Assembly (NCBI GenBank): GCA_002407925.1
Contig: DHPN01000024.1
Span: 22,707-43,515 of the forward strand
Reading direction: 5' to 3'
Length of the DNA: 20,809 bases
DNA from: Atopobiaceae bacterium UBA5363
GTDB lineage: Bacteria; Actinomycetota; Coriobacteriia; Coriobacteriales; Atopobiaceae
Below are positions 6,338 to 15,000 of this stretch, one piece after another. The notes under the pieces are model-generated. The model saw nothing but the letters and a program-made list of their open reading frames with translations. It had not been told where the DNA came from and ran no database searches. Positions within the stretch are counted from its first letter, which is position 1. Every line of letters starts with the position of its first letter. The position numbers were made by a program, and so were the translations under genes.

Positions 6338-7045
6338 ATGGCGAAGCACGGGAAGAATTACCGTAAAGCAATCTCGCAGGTAGAACAGGGGAAGCTGTAT
6401 ACCCCCAAGCAAGCGATGTCACTTGTAAAACAGACGGCAGCAGCCAAGTTCGACGAAACAGTCGAGGTCGCAGTCCGCTTGGGGATCGATACACGCAAGG
6501 CTGATCAGAATGTTCGCGGTTCTATAAGCTTACCGAACGGTACGGGCAAAAGCGTCCGTGTCGCTGTCTTTGCAGAAGGAGACAAGGCCCGTGAGGCCGA
6601 GGCCGCAGGTGCCGATGTAGTGGGCTCGGACGACCTTGTGGCTGCGGTCCAGAAGGGTGACATTGACTTTGATGCTGTCATTGCAACTCCCAACATGATG
6701 AGCAAAGTCGGCAGGCTCGGTCGTATCTTGGGACCTCGCGGACTGATGCCGAACCCTAAGCTTGGCACTGTGACGATGGACGTTGAGAAAATGACCAAAG
6801 AGCTTAAGGCAGGGCGTGTGGAGTATCGGGCTGATCGGTATGGCATCTGCCATGTACCGATGGGCAAGGCTTCCTTTGACGTTGACAAGCTCACGGAAAA
6901 TTATGGGGCTCTTTACACGGAGCTGCTCCGTGTAAAGCCCTCCTCAGCAAAGGGCAAGTACGTCAAGTCAGTCGCCGTGTCCTCCACGATGGGGCCTAGC
7001 GTCAAGATCGATCCCAATGTGACACGCGATTTTCTTGCAGAGTAA
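6338..7045 (+). CDS. rplA: 50S ribosomal protein L1
   Basis: Builds the mobile L1 stalk that guides deacylated tRNA out of the E site, and in many bacteria represses its own operon by binding mRNA. 235 residues, normal length. Starts MAKHGKNYRKAISQVEQGKL; seen are FDETVEVAVRLGID (about 34-47), the second domain with GADVVGSDDL and ATPNMMSKVGRLGRILGPRG (about 113-132), the loop MPNPKLGTVT, and the C-terminal KGKYVKSVAVSSTMGPSVKID. AGGAGG at 6324-6329 sets the start at ATG 6338. A promoter for the L10 operon follows shortly after the stop. Confidence 0.98.
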   Translation: MAKHGKNYRKAISQVEQGKLYTPKQAMSLVKQTAAAKFDETVEVAVRLGIDTRKADQNVRGSISLPNGTGKSVRVAVFAEGDKAREAEAAGADVVGSDDLVAAVQKGDIDFDAVIATPNMMSKVGRLGRILGPRGLMPNPKLGTVTMDVEKMTKELKAGRVEYRADRYGICHVPMGKASFDVDKLTENYGALYTELLRVKPSSAKGKYVKSVAVSSTMGPSVKIDPNVTRDFLAE

Positions 7046-7078
7046 GAATTGTGTTTACCGCAGCAGGTAGCACATTGC

Positions 7079-7107
7079 TTGACTTTGTGTGAGGGCTGAT
7101 GCATAGT
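7079..7107 (+). promoter_or_regulatory. Promoter of the rplJ-rplL operon
   Basis: TTGACT (7079-7084), 17-base spacer, CATAGT (7102-7107). It stands just ahead of the structured L10 leader, with a predicted start near 7114. The first leader helix, CTGCTC/GAGCAG (7112-7117/7126-7131), begins at about this point, so the true start may be a base or two earlier. Confidence 0.65.
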
Positions 7108-7110
7108 TGA

Positions 7111-7260
7111 ACTGCTCTCGATTGGGAGCAGCTAATGCACGTCCGCTGCCAGAGACAGCCGGTGCCGTGAGGCTCAAAGGGGAAACCTGCCTGCCGAGGT
7201 GGTCTGAGATACGTAGTCGAAGACCCTCTTTGGTGCGCCAGAGAGGGTCTTTCTTTGTTA
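7111..7260 (+). promoter_or_regulatory. Ribosomal protein L10 leader with attenuator
   Basis: Non-coding 5' leader of rplJ. Seen: a 5' hairpin (7112-7131), the conserved AGAGACAGCCGGTG (7151-7164) and CCTGCCGAGGT (7190-7200) that I recognise from the Gram-positive L10 leader family, where excess L10 (L10-L12 complex) binds and causes early termination. GGTCT (7201-7205) can pair with AGACC (7221-7225), which would break the 5' arm of the terminator that follows, so it is a plausible antiterminator. The family match is by motif memory; a covariance-model search would settle it. Confidence 0.82.
7220..7258 (+). terminator. Attenuator terminator of the L10 leader
   Basis: A long stem, 7220-7233 with 7238-7251 (AAGACCCTCT/AGAGGGTCTT plus an inner TGG/CCA and one T-G pair), loop TGCG, followed by the T-rich tail TCTTTGTT. 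It lies 57 bases before rplJ and is the off-state of the leader. Confidence 0.88.
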
Positions 7261-7314
7261 AGGGCGTTTATGTGTGGCGAGCGTGCCTGATTTTGTCTAG
7301 AGGAGGTGTATTAC

Positions 7315-7836
7315 ATGCCAGCGCAGTCAAAAAGGGAAATGTACGCCAAGATTGCCACTGATATTGAGTCGTCCAAGGGCGTGTTTGTGATTGACTATCG
7401 TGGTCTTACCGTAAAAGAGGCCCAAGAGCTTCGGCGCAGTCTTACCGCGGTAGGCGCGCACATGAAGGTATACAAGAACAACATTGTAAGAATTGCTCTT
7501 TCTGAGGCAGGCAGGCCAGACATTAGCAGTGCTTTGGTAGGTCCCTGTGCTTATGTCTTTTACGAAAACGATCCGGTTGATGCTGCAAAAGCCTTAAAGG
7601 CAGCTTTCGATAAATTTGGGAAGATTGAGCTCCTCGGCGCCATTGCAGACGGGAAGGCGCTTGATGCCAAGTCTGCGAAGGCTTACGCTGAGCTGCCGAG
7701 CCATGACGAGCTTATTGCTAAGTTTGTTTACGTGCTTGCCAGCCCCCTTACAGGCGTCGCCCGCGTTACCGCCGCGCCGCTTCAGGGCCTTGCAACCGCA
7801 CTCGAGGCGATTGCCGATCAGAAGAACGCCGCATAG
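7315..7836 (+). CDS. rplJ: 50S ribosomal protein L10
   Basis: L10 anchors the L12 dimers to the ribosome and is the autoregulator of this operon. 173 residues. N-terminal rRNA-binding domain MPAQSKREMYAKIATDIE and VFVIDYRGLTVKEAQELRRSL (the YRGLTV motif is diagnostic), then YKNNIVRIAL; the C-terminal helix that binds L12 dimers ends LQGLATALEAIADQKNAA. ATG 7315 follows AGGAGGTG at 7301-7308; an in-frame ATG at 7306 overlaps that site and is rejected. The preceding 269-base spacer holds the promoter, L10 leader and attenuator described above. Confidence 0.98.
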   Translation: MPAQSKREMYAKIATDIESSKGVFVIDYRGLTVKEAQELRRSLTAVGAHMKVYKNNIVRIALSEAGRPDISSALVGPCAYVFYENDPVDAAKALKAAFDKFGKIELLGAIADGKALDAKSAKAYAELPSHDELIAKFVYVLASPLTGVARVTAAPLQGLATALEAIADQKNAA

Positions 7837-7887
7837 GCCAGCTTTTGTGAGCTATGCGAGCCGTGGATTGTGTTGGATGACTAAATA

Positions 7888-7903
7888 GGACACGTAGGTG
7901 TCC
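7888..7903 (+). other. Small hairpin between rplJ and rplL
   Basis: GGACAC (7888-7893) and GTGTCC (7898-7903) with loop GTAG, about 20 bases before the rplL start. It may stabilise rplL mRNA, since L12 is needed in several copies per L10; that is inference. Confidence 0.4.
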
Positions 7904-7922
7904 ATCATAAAAGGAGAATGAC

Positions 7923-8303
7923 ATGGCTGTCACCAAAGATGAGATTGTCGAGGCTATCAAGGATATGCCTGCTCTCGAGCTTTCTGAGCTCGTCCATGAG
8001 CTTGAGGACACCTTCGGGGTTTCCGCTGCTGCGCCGGTAGCTGTTGCTGCCGCTCCGGCCGCGGGCGCTGCTGCCCCTGAAGAAGAGGAGAAGACTAATT
8101 TCGACGTTGAGCTGGCCAGCTTCGGCGACAACAAGATCGCTGTCATCAAGGTTGTGCGTAAGCTCACGGAGTTTGGTCTTAAGGAGGCCAAGGACAAGGT
8201 TGAGTCTGCTCCCGTCGTCTTGATCGAGGGCGCGAACAAAGATGATGCAGAGGCTGCGAAGAAAGCGCTTGAAGAAGCCGGTGCTACCGTTAATCTGAAG
8301 TAA
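7923..8303 (+). CDS. rplL: 50S ribosomal protein L7/L12
   Basis: Stalk protein that recruits and activates the translational GTPases, including the EF-Tu and EF-G encoded nearby; present in several copies on L10. 126 residues, normal. N-terminal dimerisation domain MAVTKDEIVEAIKDMPALEL (1-32), Ala/Pro-rich flexible hinge (about 36-58, AAAPVAVAAAPAAGAAAP), and C-terminal factor-binding domain KTNFDVELASFGDNKIAVIK with LKEAKDKVE and the closing AKKALEEAGATVNLK. ATG 7923 has AAGGAGA just upstream (7911-7916). A terminator-like hairpin follows. Confidence 0.98.
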   Translation: MAVTKDEIVEAIKDMPALELSELVHELEDTFGVSAAAPVAVAAAPAAGAAAPEEEEKTNFDVELASFGDNKIAVIKVVRKLTEFGLKEAKDKVESAPVVLIEGANKDDAEAAKKALEEAGATVNLK

Positions 8304-8324
8304 TTTTCAGATTACAAGCTACGC

Positions 8325-8360
8325 AGAGGGACCCGGGAGCTGGCTTTCGGGTCCCTCTTG
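8325..8360 (+). terminator. Terminator or attenuator between rplL and rpoB
   Basis: An 11-bp stem AGAGGGACCCG (8325-8335)/CGGGTCCCTCT (8348-8358), with a short T tail. A partial terminator at this place is classical in E. coli and sets the lower expression of rpoBC relative to ribosomal proteins. The weak tail here also suggests leaky termination. Confidence 0.78.
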
Positions 8361-8443
8361 CTATGGCCTCCACACAAGACCTCCATAAGCATGGCCTATT
8401 TAACTGGCCTTATGTAGAAAGATGTCGCTCCTTAGTAGATTCT

Positions 8444-8452
8444 TGCTATAAA
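8444..8452 (+). promoter_or_regulatory. Extended -10 promoter element upstream of rpoB
   Basis: TGC-TATAAA (TG at 8444-8445, hexamer 8447-8452) is a close extended -10 match; no -35 is recognisable at the right distance. Predicted start near 8459. An inverted repeat CATAAG/CTTATG (8384-8389/8409-8414) lies upstream and could be a regulator site. Confidence 0.5.
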
Positions 8453-8464
8453 GTCAAGTTTTTC

Positions 8465-8493
8465 TTGACGAGAGGCCGTGGGTTCGGTACCTT
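8465..8493 (+). promoter_or_regulatory. Candidate rpoB-proximal promoter
   Basis: TTGACG (8465-8470), 17-base spacer, TACCTT (8488-8493). The -35 is strong and the -10 weak. It would give a leader of about 45 bases. With the element at 8444 it gives rpoBC its own transcription after the rplL hairpin. Confidence 0.5.
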
Positions 8494-8544
8494 ATTAATT
8501 TGCGACAACTGCCGCCATTACTCTCTTTAAGGAGGATACGCCTG

Positions 8545-11500
8545 GTGTCTACCGCAAAGTCTTCCCAGCATGTACAGCCTGAGAAACGCACTCGGATCAG
8601 CTTCAGCAAGATTCCACCTGTAATGGAGCTTCCCAACCTTATTACCGTACAAAAAGAATCCTTCAAGCACTTCATGACCGACGGGCTTGATGAGTCCCTG
8701 TCAGAGTTTTCTCCCATAGAGAACTCAGCAGGTACTATGGAGGTCGTTTTTGGCGACCACCAATTCGGAGATGCGCCGGCATCAATGGATGAGTGCCGCG
8801 CGAAAGACATCTCCTATCAGGCGCCATTGTTTGTCGATGTGCGCTTTATCAACAAGGAGAGCGGGGAAATCAAAGAGCAGCTCGTCTTTATGGGCGACTT
8901 CCCACTCATGACCGATCGCGGCACGTTTATCATTAACGGCACGGAGCGTGTCGTCGTATCGCAGCTCGTTCGATCTCCTGGCGTCTATTTCTCCCACGAG
9001 GTAGACGGAGGGGCCGACGTACACCATGTCCAGTTTATTCCCGCACGCGGGGCATGGTTGGAGTTTGAGGTCGACAAGCACGGCCATCTCGTTGTCTCCA
9101 TTGATCGTAAGCGTCGCCAGTCTGCGACAGTGTTCCTGCGCGCTCTCGGCATTGCCGAATCAGACGACGAGATTCTCAACTTGCTGGGCGACTCCGATAT
9201 TGTTCGCTCGACGATTGAGCGCGACGTGGCGACCACGCGCGAGGACGCATTGCTGGAGATCTATCGTCGCCAGCGCCCGGGCGAGCCCCCGACAGTCGAT
9301 TCGGCGCGTTCGCTGCTCGACGGCCTCTACTTTAACAATCAGCGCTATGACCTCGCGCGCGTGGGACGCTACAAGATCAACAAAAAGCTGGGCCTTGACT
9401 CTGACTCGCGCGTGATCACCACTGAGGACATTGTCACTGCGCTTAAGTACCTCCTAGCTTTGCATGCGGGAGATCCGAGCTGCAAGCTCGATGACATTGA
9501 CCATTTCGGCAACCGCCGCGTGCGTACGGTAGGCGAGCTCGTGCAGAATCAGTTCCGCATCGGCATGAGCCGGATGGAGCGTGTGGTGCGCGAGCGCATG
9601 GCCTCTCAAGATGTCGATGACATCACGCCACAGTCTCTGATCAACATTCGGCCCATAGTGGCGGCCACCAAGGAGTTCTATGGCTCCAGCCAGCTTTCTC
9701 AATTTATGGACCAGAACAACCCCTTGTCAGGTCTTACCCACAAGCGTCGCCTTTCAGCGTTGGGCCCGGGAGGACTTGCAGGGCACAAATCTGGTTCTAG
9801 TCGCCGTACCAACGTGCCTACAGCCGTCCGTGACGTCCACAACTCACATTACTCTCGCATGTGCCCAATAGAGACCCCTGAGGGTCCCAACATTGGCCTT
9901 ATTGGCTCGCTTGCCCTTTATGCGCATGTTAACGAGTACGGCTTCATAGAAGCCCCTTACCGTAAGGTCGTAAATGGGTGCGCTACCAGCGATATTGACT
10001 GGATGACGGCCGATGAGGAGGAAAACCACAAGATAGCCCCAGCTAACGTACCCATCGATCCTAAAACGGGGCATTTCATTGCGACTGACTCCAAAGGCAA
10101 GATCTACTATCCAGAGACAGTCGTCGCCCGCACGCGTAACTTCGACGGAAAGTTTGGCGCACCTGAGCAAGTGAGGGTCGAAGACGTCGACTACATGGAC
10201 GTCTCACCCCGCCAGCTTCTGTCGGTTGCGGCCAACCTCATTCCTTTCCTCGAGCACGATGATGCTAAGCGTACGCTGATGGGCGCGAACATGCAGCGGC
10301 AGGCAGTTCCTTTGATCAGGGCAACTGCGCCATATGTGGGCACAGGCCTTGAAGGCCGCGCCGCAATGGACTCTGGCGAGGTGGTCCGTGCGGAGCATGC
10401 TGGCACCGTGGCCGAGGTCGACGCCGCCCATGTTGTAGTGGATTCCGATGATGGCTCCGAGAGCTATGCTTTGCCGAAATATCAGCGCTCGAATCAGTCA
10501 ACATGCATCAACCATCGTCCAGTGGTTCATCAAGGCGAAGCAGTAAAGGCGGGTCAGCCTCTTACCGATGGCCCTTCGATTGACCATGGCGAGCTCGCGC
10601 TTGGCACTAACCTTACTGTGGCATATATGCCGTGGGAGGGCTACAACTACGAGGATGGCATCATCATTTCGGAGCGCGTTGTCCGTGATGATCTGCTTAC
10701 CTCAGTCAATATCTCTCGACATGAAATCGATGCGCGCGATACCAAGCTCGGCCCGGAGGAGATTACTCGCGAGATACCGAACCTGTCTGAGGATATGCTG
10801 GCCAATCTTGACGATGACGGCATTATCCGCATCGGTGCTGAAGTGGGGCCCGGTGACATCCTCGTCGGCAAGGTAACACCTAAGGGAGAGACAGCTCTGA
10901 CAGCTGAGGAGCGTTTGCTTCGTGCAATCTTTGGCGCTAAGGCCCACGACGTGCGGGACACATCGCTTAAGATGCCTCATGGTGCGTATGGCCGCGTCGT
11001 TGATGTGGTGCGCTTCAGCCGTGAGGCGGGTGACGACCTGCCGCCTGGAGTTGATGAGCTTGTGCGTGTCTTTGTGGCGCAACGGCGCAAGATCCAGCAG
11101 GGCGACAAGATCTCTGGCCGCCACGGCAACAAGGGCGTTGTCTGCAAGATCCTGCCAATTGAAGACATGCCATACATGGCTGACGGGACCCCCATAGATG
11201 TCATGCTTGACCCATTGGGCGTCCCCTCCCGTATGAATGTGGGGCAGCTCCTCGAGTGCCACCTTGGGTGGGCAGCCGCCCATGGCTGGGATATAAACGA
11301 CGCAAACTCCAAGAAGTACATCCCCGGTCCCTTGTATGTTTCCACACCGGTTTTCGATGGCGCGACCGATGATGAGGTTGCCGAGGCCCTGCACCGCACC
11401 AATATCAACATGATGAATAAAGCCGCTTTGGACTATGGCGATCATCTTGATACGGCCTTCGTCCCGCAGCTCAATCAGATGGGTAAGACGACGCTCTACG

Positions 11501-12033
11501 ATGGTCGCACGGGCGAGGCCTTTGGGAACCCAATCACTGTCGGCACGTCGTACATCTTGAAATTGGGGCACATGGTTGACGACAAGATACACGCGCGTTC
11601 AACTGGCCCGTACTCTCTTGTGACGCAGCAGCCTCTTGGTGGCAAAGCACAATTTGGCGGGCAGCGCTTTGGTGAGATGGAAGTGTGGGCCCTGTATGCC
11701 TATGGCGCGGCCAACGTCTTGCAAGAGATACTTACTGTCAAGTCCGATGACACGAATGGCCGTGTGAAGACGTACGAAGCTATCGTCAAGGGCGAGAATG
11801 TTCCAAAAGCTGGCATTCCAGAGTCATTCAAGGTACTTGTCAAGGAAATTCGCTCGCTGGCACTCAATATCGAGCCGATATCGTATGCCAAGAAGCCCAA
11901 GGAGGCTGAAGGGACCGCTGAGCAGCACAACAAAGACGCAGTTGACGTTTTTGCCGCTGCAGATTCTGCTGACGATCTCATCGGGCAGGCATCTGGAGCT
12001 GCAGCAGCTGACAAAACCAATGTTAAGGAGTAG
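8545..12033 (+). CDS. rpoB: RNA polymerase beta subunit, with atypical fork loop 2
   Basis: Catalytic core subunit of RNA polymerase, 1162 residues, closest in pattern to mycobacterial RpoB. GTG 8545 is the start, with AAGGAGG at 8529-8535; an in-frame TTG at 8500 precedes that site. Seen: protrusion/lobe start ISFSKIPPVMELPNLITVQ, rifampicin pocket SSQLSQFMDQNNPLSGLTHK (381-400) with all usual contact residues intact (D389, H399, R402, S404, L406), CPIETPEGPNIGLIG, MGANMQRQAVPL, YNYEDGIIISERVV, GRHGNKGV and GGKAQFGGQRFGEMEVWAL. Odd: after GPGGL the conserved RERAG(F/L)EV is replaced by residues 412-428 (AGHKSGSSRRTNVPTAV), eight residues longer, and the next segment reads VRDVHNSHYSRM instead of VRDVHPSHYGRM. 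The C-terminus has an acidic, Ala-rich tail with DDLIGQA (1143-1149). rpoC starts five bases after the stop. Confidence 0.98.
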   Translation: MSTAKSSQHVQPEKRTRISFSKIPPVMELPNLITVQKESFKHFMTDGLDESLSEFSPIENSAGTMEVVFGDHQFGDAPASMDECRAKDISYQAPLFVDVRFINKESGEIKEQLVFMGDFPLMTDRGTFIINGTERVVVSQLVRSPGVYFSHEVDGGADVHHVQFIPARGAWLEFEVDKHGHLVVSIDRKRRQSATVFLRALGIAESDDEILNLLGDSDIVRSTIERDVATTREDALLEIYRRQRPGEPPTVDSARSLLDGLYFNNQRYDLARVGRYKINKKLGLDSDSRVITTEDIVTALKYLLALHAGDPSCKLDDIDHFGNRRVRTVGELVQNQFRIGMSRMERVVRERMASQDVDDITPQSLINIRPIVAATKEFYGSSQLSQFMDQNNPLSGLTHKRRLSALGPGGLAGHKSGSSRRTNVPTAVRDVHNSHYSRMCPIETPEGPNIGLIGSLALYAHVNEYGFIEAPYRKVVNGCATSDIDWMTADEEENHKIAPANVPIDPKTGHFIATDSKGKIYYPETVVARTRNFDGKFGAPEQVRVEDVDYMDVSPRQLLSVAANLIPFLEHDDAKRTLMGANMQRQAVPLIRATAPYVGTGLEGRAAMDSGEVVRAEHAGTVAEVDAAHVVVDSDDGSESYALPKYQRSNQSTCINHRPVVHQGEAVKAGQPLTDGPSIDHGELALGTNLTVAYMPWEGYNYEDGIIISERVVRDDLLTSVNISRHEIDARDTKLGPEEITREIPNLSEDMLANLDDDGIIRIGAEVGPGDILVGKVTPKGETALTAEERLLRAIFGAKAHDVRDTSLKMPHGAYGRVVDVVRFSREAGDDLPPGVDELVRVFVAQRRKIQQGDKISGRHGNKGVVCKILPIEDMPYMADGTPIDVMLDPLGVPSRMNVGQLLECHLGWAAAHGWDINDANSKKYIPGPLYVSTPVFDGATDDEVAEALHRTNINMMNKAALDYGDHLDTAFVPQLNQMGKTTLYDGRTGEAFGNPITVGTSYILKLGHMVDDKIHARSTGPYSLVTQQPLGGKAQFGGQRFGEMEVWALYAYGAANVLQEILTVKSDDTNGRVKTYEAIVKGENVPKAGIPESFKVLVKEIRSLALNIEPISYAKKPKEAEGTAEQHNKDAVDVFAAADSADDLIGQASGAAAADKTNVKE

Positions 12034-12038
12034 CGAAC

Positions 12039-15000
12039 GTGGCTGATTTCGACACGCCAGACTTCGACGCGATCAAGATCTCTCTGGCTTCTGCGGATCA
12101 GATCCGCAGCTGGTCCCACGGTGAGGTCAAGAAGCCCGAAACGATAAACTATCGCACGCTCAAGCCAGAGAAAGATGGCTTGTTCTGCGAAAAGATATTT
12201 GGACCAGTCAAGGACTGGGAGTGCGCTTGTGGCAAGTACAAGGGCATCCGCTTTAAGGGGATCGTGTGCGAGCGCTGCGGCGTAGAGGTCACGACCTCTA
12301 AGGTCCGCCGTGAGCGCATGGGCCATATTGAGCTGGCGGCTCCTGTATCGCACATCTGGTATTTCAAGAGTCCGGCGTCTTTTCCGTTGGCTCGCTTGCT
12401 CGACATCAAGAGCAAGGATTTGGAGAACATCCTTTACTTTGCAAGTTATGTGATAACAGAGGTTGACACCGAGGCTCGCGAGGCTGATGCAGACGATCTG
12501 AAAGAAGAGCTGCAAGCAGACCTAGAGGAGCTCGATGCCGAACGCGATGACGAAATTGCGCGCCTGAAGGCGCAGGGCGAAGTCGAGCAAGGCGACGAGT
12601 TCGGTGATGTAGAGCCCTTGTCTGCTGACGAAGTTAAGGCCGGTGTGGCTGATCTCGAAGCAGAGTACGAGGAAGAAAAGCAGCTCCGCAAGGATGCCTA
12701 CGACAAGTTCATGTCGCTTGAGCCACGTGAGCTGATCTCTGACGAGAGCCTTTTCTCTGAGATGAAGCAGTATTACTCTATTTATTTCAAGGGCGGCATG
12801 GGCGCTGAGGCAGTACGCGAGCTTTTGCGCCACGTCGATCTGGCGAAAGAGGCCGAGAAGCTGCGCGCGATCATCTCGTCTGATGACTCGCAAAAGCAAA
12901 AGAAGGAGCGAGCGGTCAAGCGTCTCGAGATCGTTGACGCTTTTCTCAAGGGCGGCAATGATCCTGTGAACATGATCCTTGATGTCATCCCAGTTATACC
13001 GCCTGACCTGCGTCCAATGGTTCAGCTTGACGGTGGTCGCTTTGCCGCGTCAGATCTCAATGATCTGTATCGTCGTGTAATCAATCGCAACAATCGTCTT
13101 AAGCGTCTGCTTGATCTTGATGCCCCTGCGATCATTGTCAACAACGAGAAGCGTATGCTGCAGGAATCCGTCGATGCTCTCTTTGACAACGGTCGCCGTG
13201 GTCGTCCGGTCTCTGGGCGTGGTGGCCGTCCGCTTAAGTCGCTGGCTGAGGCGCTTAAGGGCAAACAAGGGCGTTTTCGCCAGAACTTGCTTGGCAAGCG
13301 TGTTGACTATTCTGGGCGCTCGGTCATCGTTGTCGACCCGCAGCTGAAGCTTCATCAGTGCGGTCTGCCATCGGCGATGGCGCTTGAGCTTTTCAAGCCG
13401 TTTGTAATGCGTCGTCTTGTAGAGCTGGGCAAGGTTGACAACATCAAAGGCGCGAAGCGTGCGATTGATCGCTCAGCCCCTATTGTCTGGGACGTGCTGG
13501 ACGAGGTTATCAAGGATCGTCTCGTGTTGCTTAACCGCGCTCCCACGCTGCACCGACTTTCCATCCAGGCCTTTGAGCCGGTGCTCGTCGAAGGCAAGGC
13601 CATACACTTGCATCCGCTTGTATGTGCGCCCTTCAACGCAGACTTTGACGGCGATCAGATGTCTGTCCACGTGCCACTCTCGACGCAAGCCCAAACTGAG
13701 GCCCGTGTTTTGATGCTCTCATCAAACAACCTGCGCTCTCCCGCCTCAGGCAAGGTGCTAACTGTTCCCTCGCAGGACATGGTGTTCGGCGTGTACTATC
13801 TCACGACCGAAAAGAAGGGGGCACGCGGCGAAGGCCACGTTTACGCCAACTTTGAGGATGTGCTGTATGCCTATGACGGCGATCCTAGCATGGATATCCA
13901 AGCTCGCATCGTCGTGCGCATCGACGCCGCCGACGCGAACATCGAACAGGGTGATCGTGAGATCTTTCGCACATATGTTGGGAAGGACAAGTCGGTAGAC
14001 TACGACGTTACAGAAGGCCCCGCCCGTCTTGAGACGACAGTCGGCCGAGTCATCTTCAACCGTCAGTGCCTGCCGCCTGACTATCCCTATATGAACTATA
14101 AGATGGCTAAGGGCGATATCGCCAAACTCGTCAATGACTGCTGCGATCGCTATAGCACAGCAGAGGTAGAGCCCATTTTGGATGCCATCAAGTCAACCGG
14201 CTTTCACTATGCCACAAAGGCCGGCCTTACCATCTCGGTTTGGGATGCTGTCATTCCTGACGACAAGCAAGAAGTGCTTGATAAGGCACAGGACAAAGTT
14301 GATCAGATAAACGATCGCTATGAAGACGGCTTCCTTACTGAGGACGAGCGCCACCAAGAAGTTGTTAACGCATGGACGACCTGCACGGATGTGCTCTGCT
14401 CAGAGATGCTTGAGGGCTTCGCTGAAGACAACCCGATCTATATGATGGCTGATTCCGGCGCTCGTGGCTCAAAGACGCAGCTTCGGCAGCTTGCAGGAAT
14501 GCGCGGGCTCATGGCAGACATGTCAGGAGAGACTATCGACCTCCCTATTAAGTCAAACTTCCGTGAGGGCCTGGAGCCGCTTGAATACTTTATTTCCACC
14601 TATGGCGCACGCAAGGGCTTGGTGGACACGGCTTCGCATACATCCGATTCTGGCTACCTCACGCGGCGTCTGATCGATGTTGCGCAGGACGTTATTGTGC
14701 GCGAAGAAGATTGTGGAACCGATGAAGGCGTCACCTATGACTTGAAGAAGCCAGGAGAGGCTGACCTTGACGCAGACCTTATCGGTCGTTGCGCGCTCAA
14801 CGACATCTGCAATCCTAAAACCGGGGAGGTCATTGTAGCCGCTGGTGATTACGTCGAGTCGATGGACGAGCTTCAGCAAATGTGGGATGCCGGCTTGCGC
14901 AAAGTTGAGCTGCGCGCGCTTCTTACGTGCAAATCTAAATACGGCGTTTGCCAGAAGTGCTATGGGTGGGATCTTTCCACACGTCGTCCTGTTAACATTG

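Noticed and set aside
7107..7361. An open frame through the L10 leader
   Set aside because: The stretch is explained by a structured RNA leader and attenuator; the frame overlaps the rplJ start.
9665..9777. Rifampicin-resistance substitutions in RpoB
   Set aside because: All usual contact positions in the 381-406 pocket (including D389, H399, R402, S404, L406) carry the wild-type residue.
9799..9816. Resemblance of SSRRTNVP to the RRTNTP stretch of eukaryotic Rpb2
   Set aside because: When anchored on the shared CPxETPEG, the two arginine pairs fall at different positions: the Rpb2 pair corresponds to the bacterial KRR before GPGGL. I treat it as chance.
9778..9828. Fork-loop-2 change as a compensated frameshift
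   Set aside because: Neither other forward frame across this stretch encodes RERAG-like sequence, and the length differs by a whole number of codons (24 bases).
10702..12515. Long minus-strand open frames opposite rpoB and rpoC
   Set aside because: They mirror the codon bias of highly expressed genes on the other strand and lack recognisable domains.
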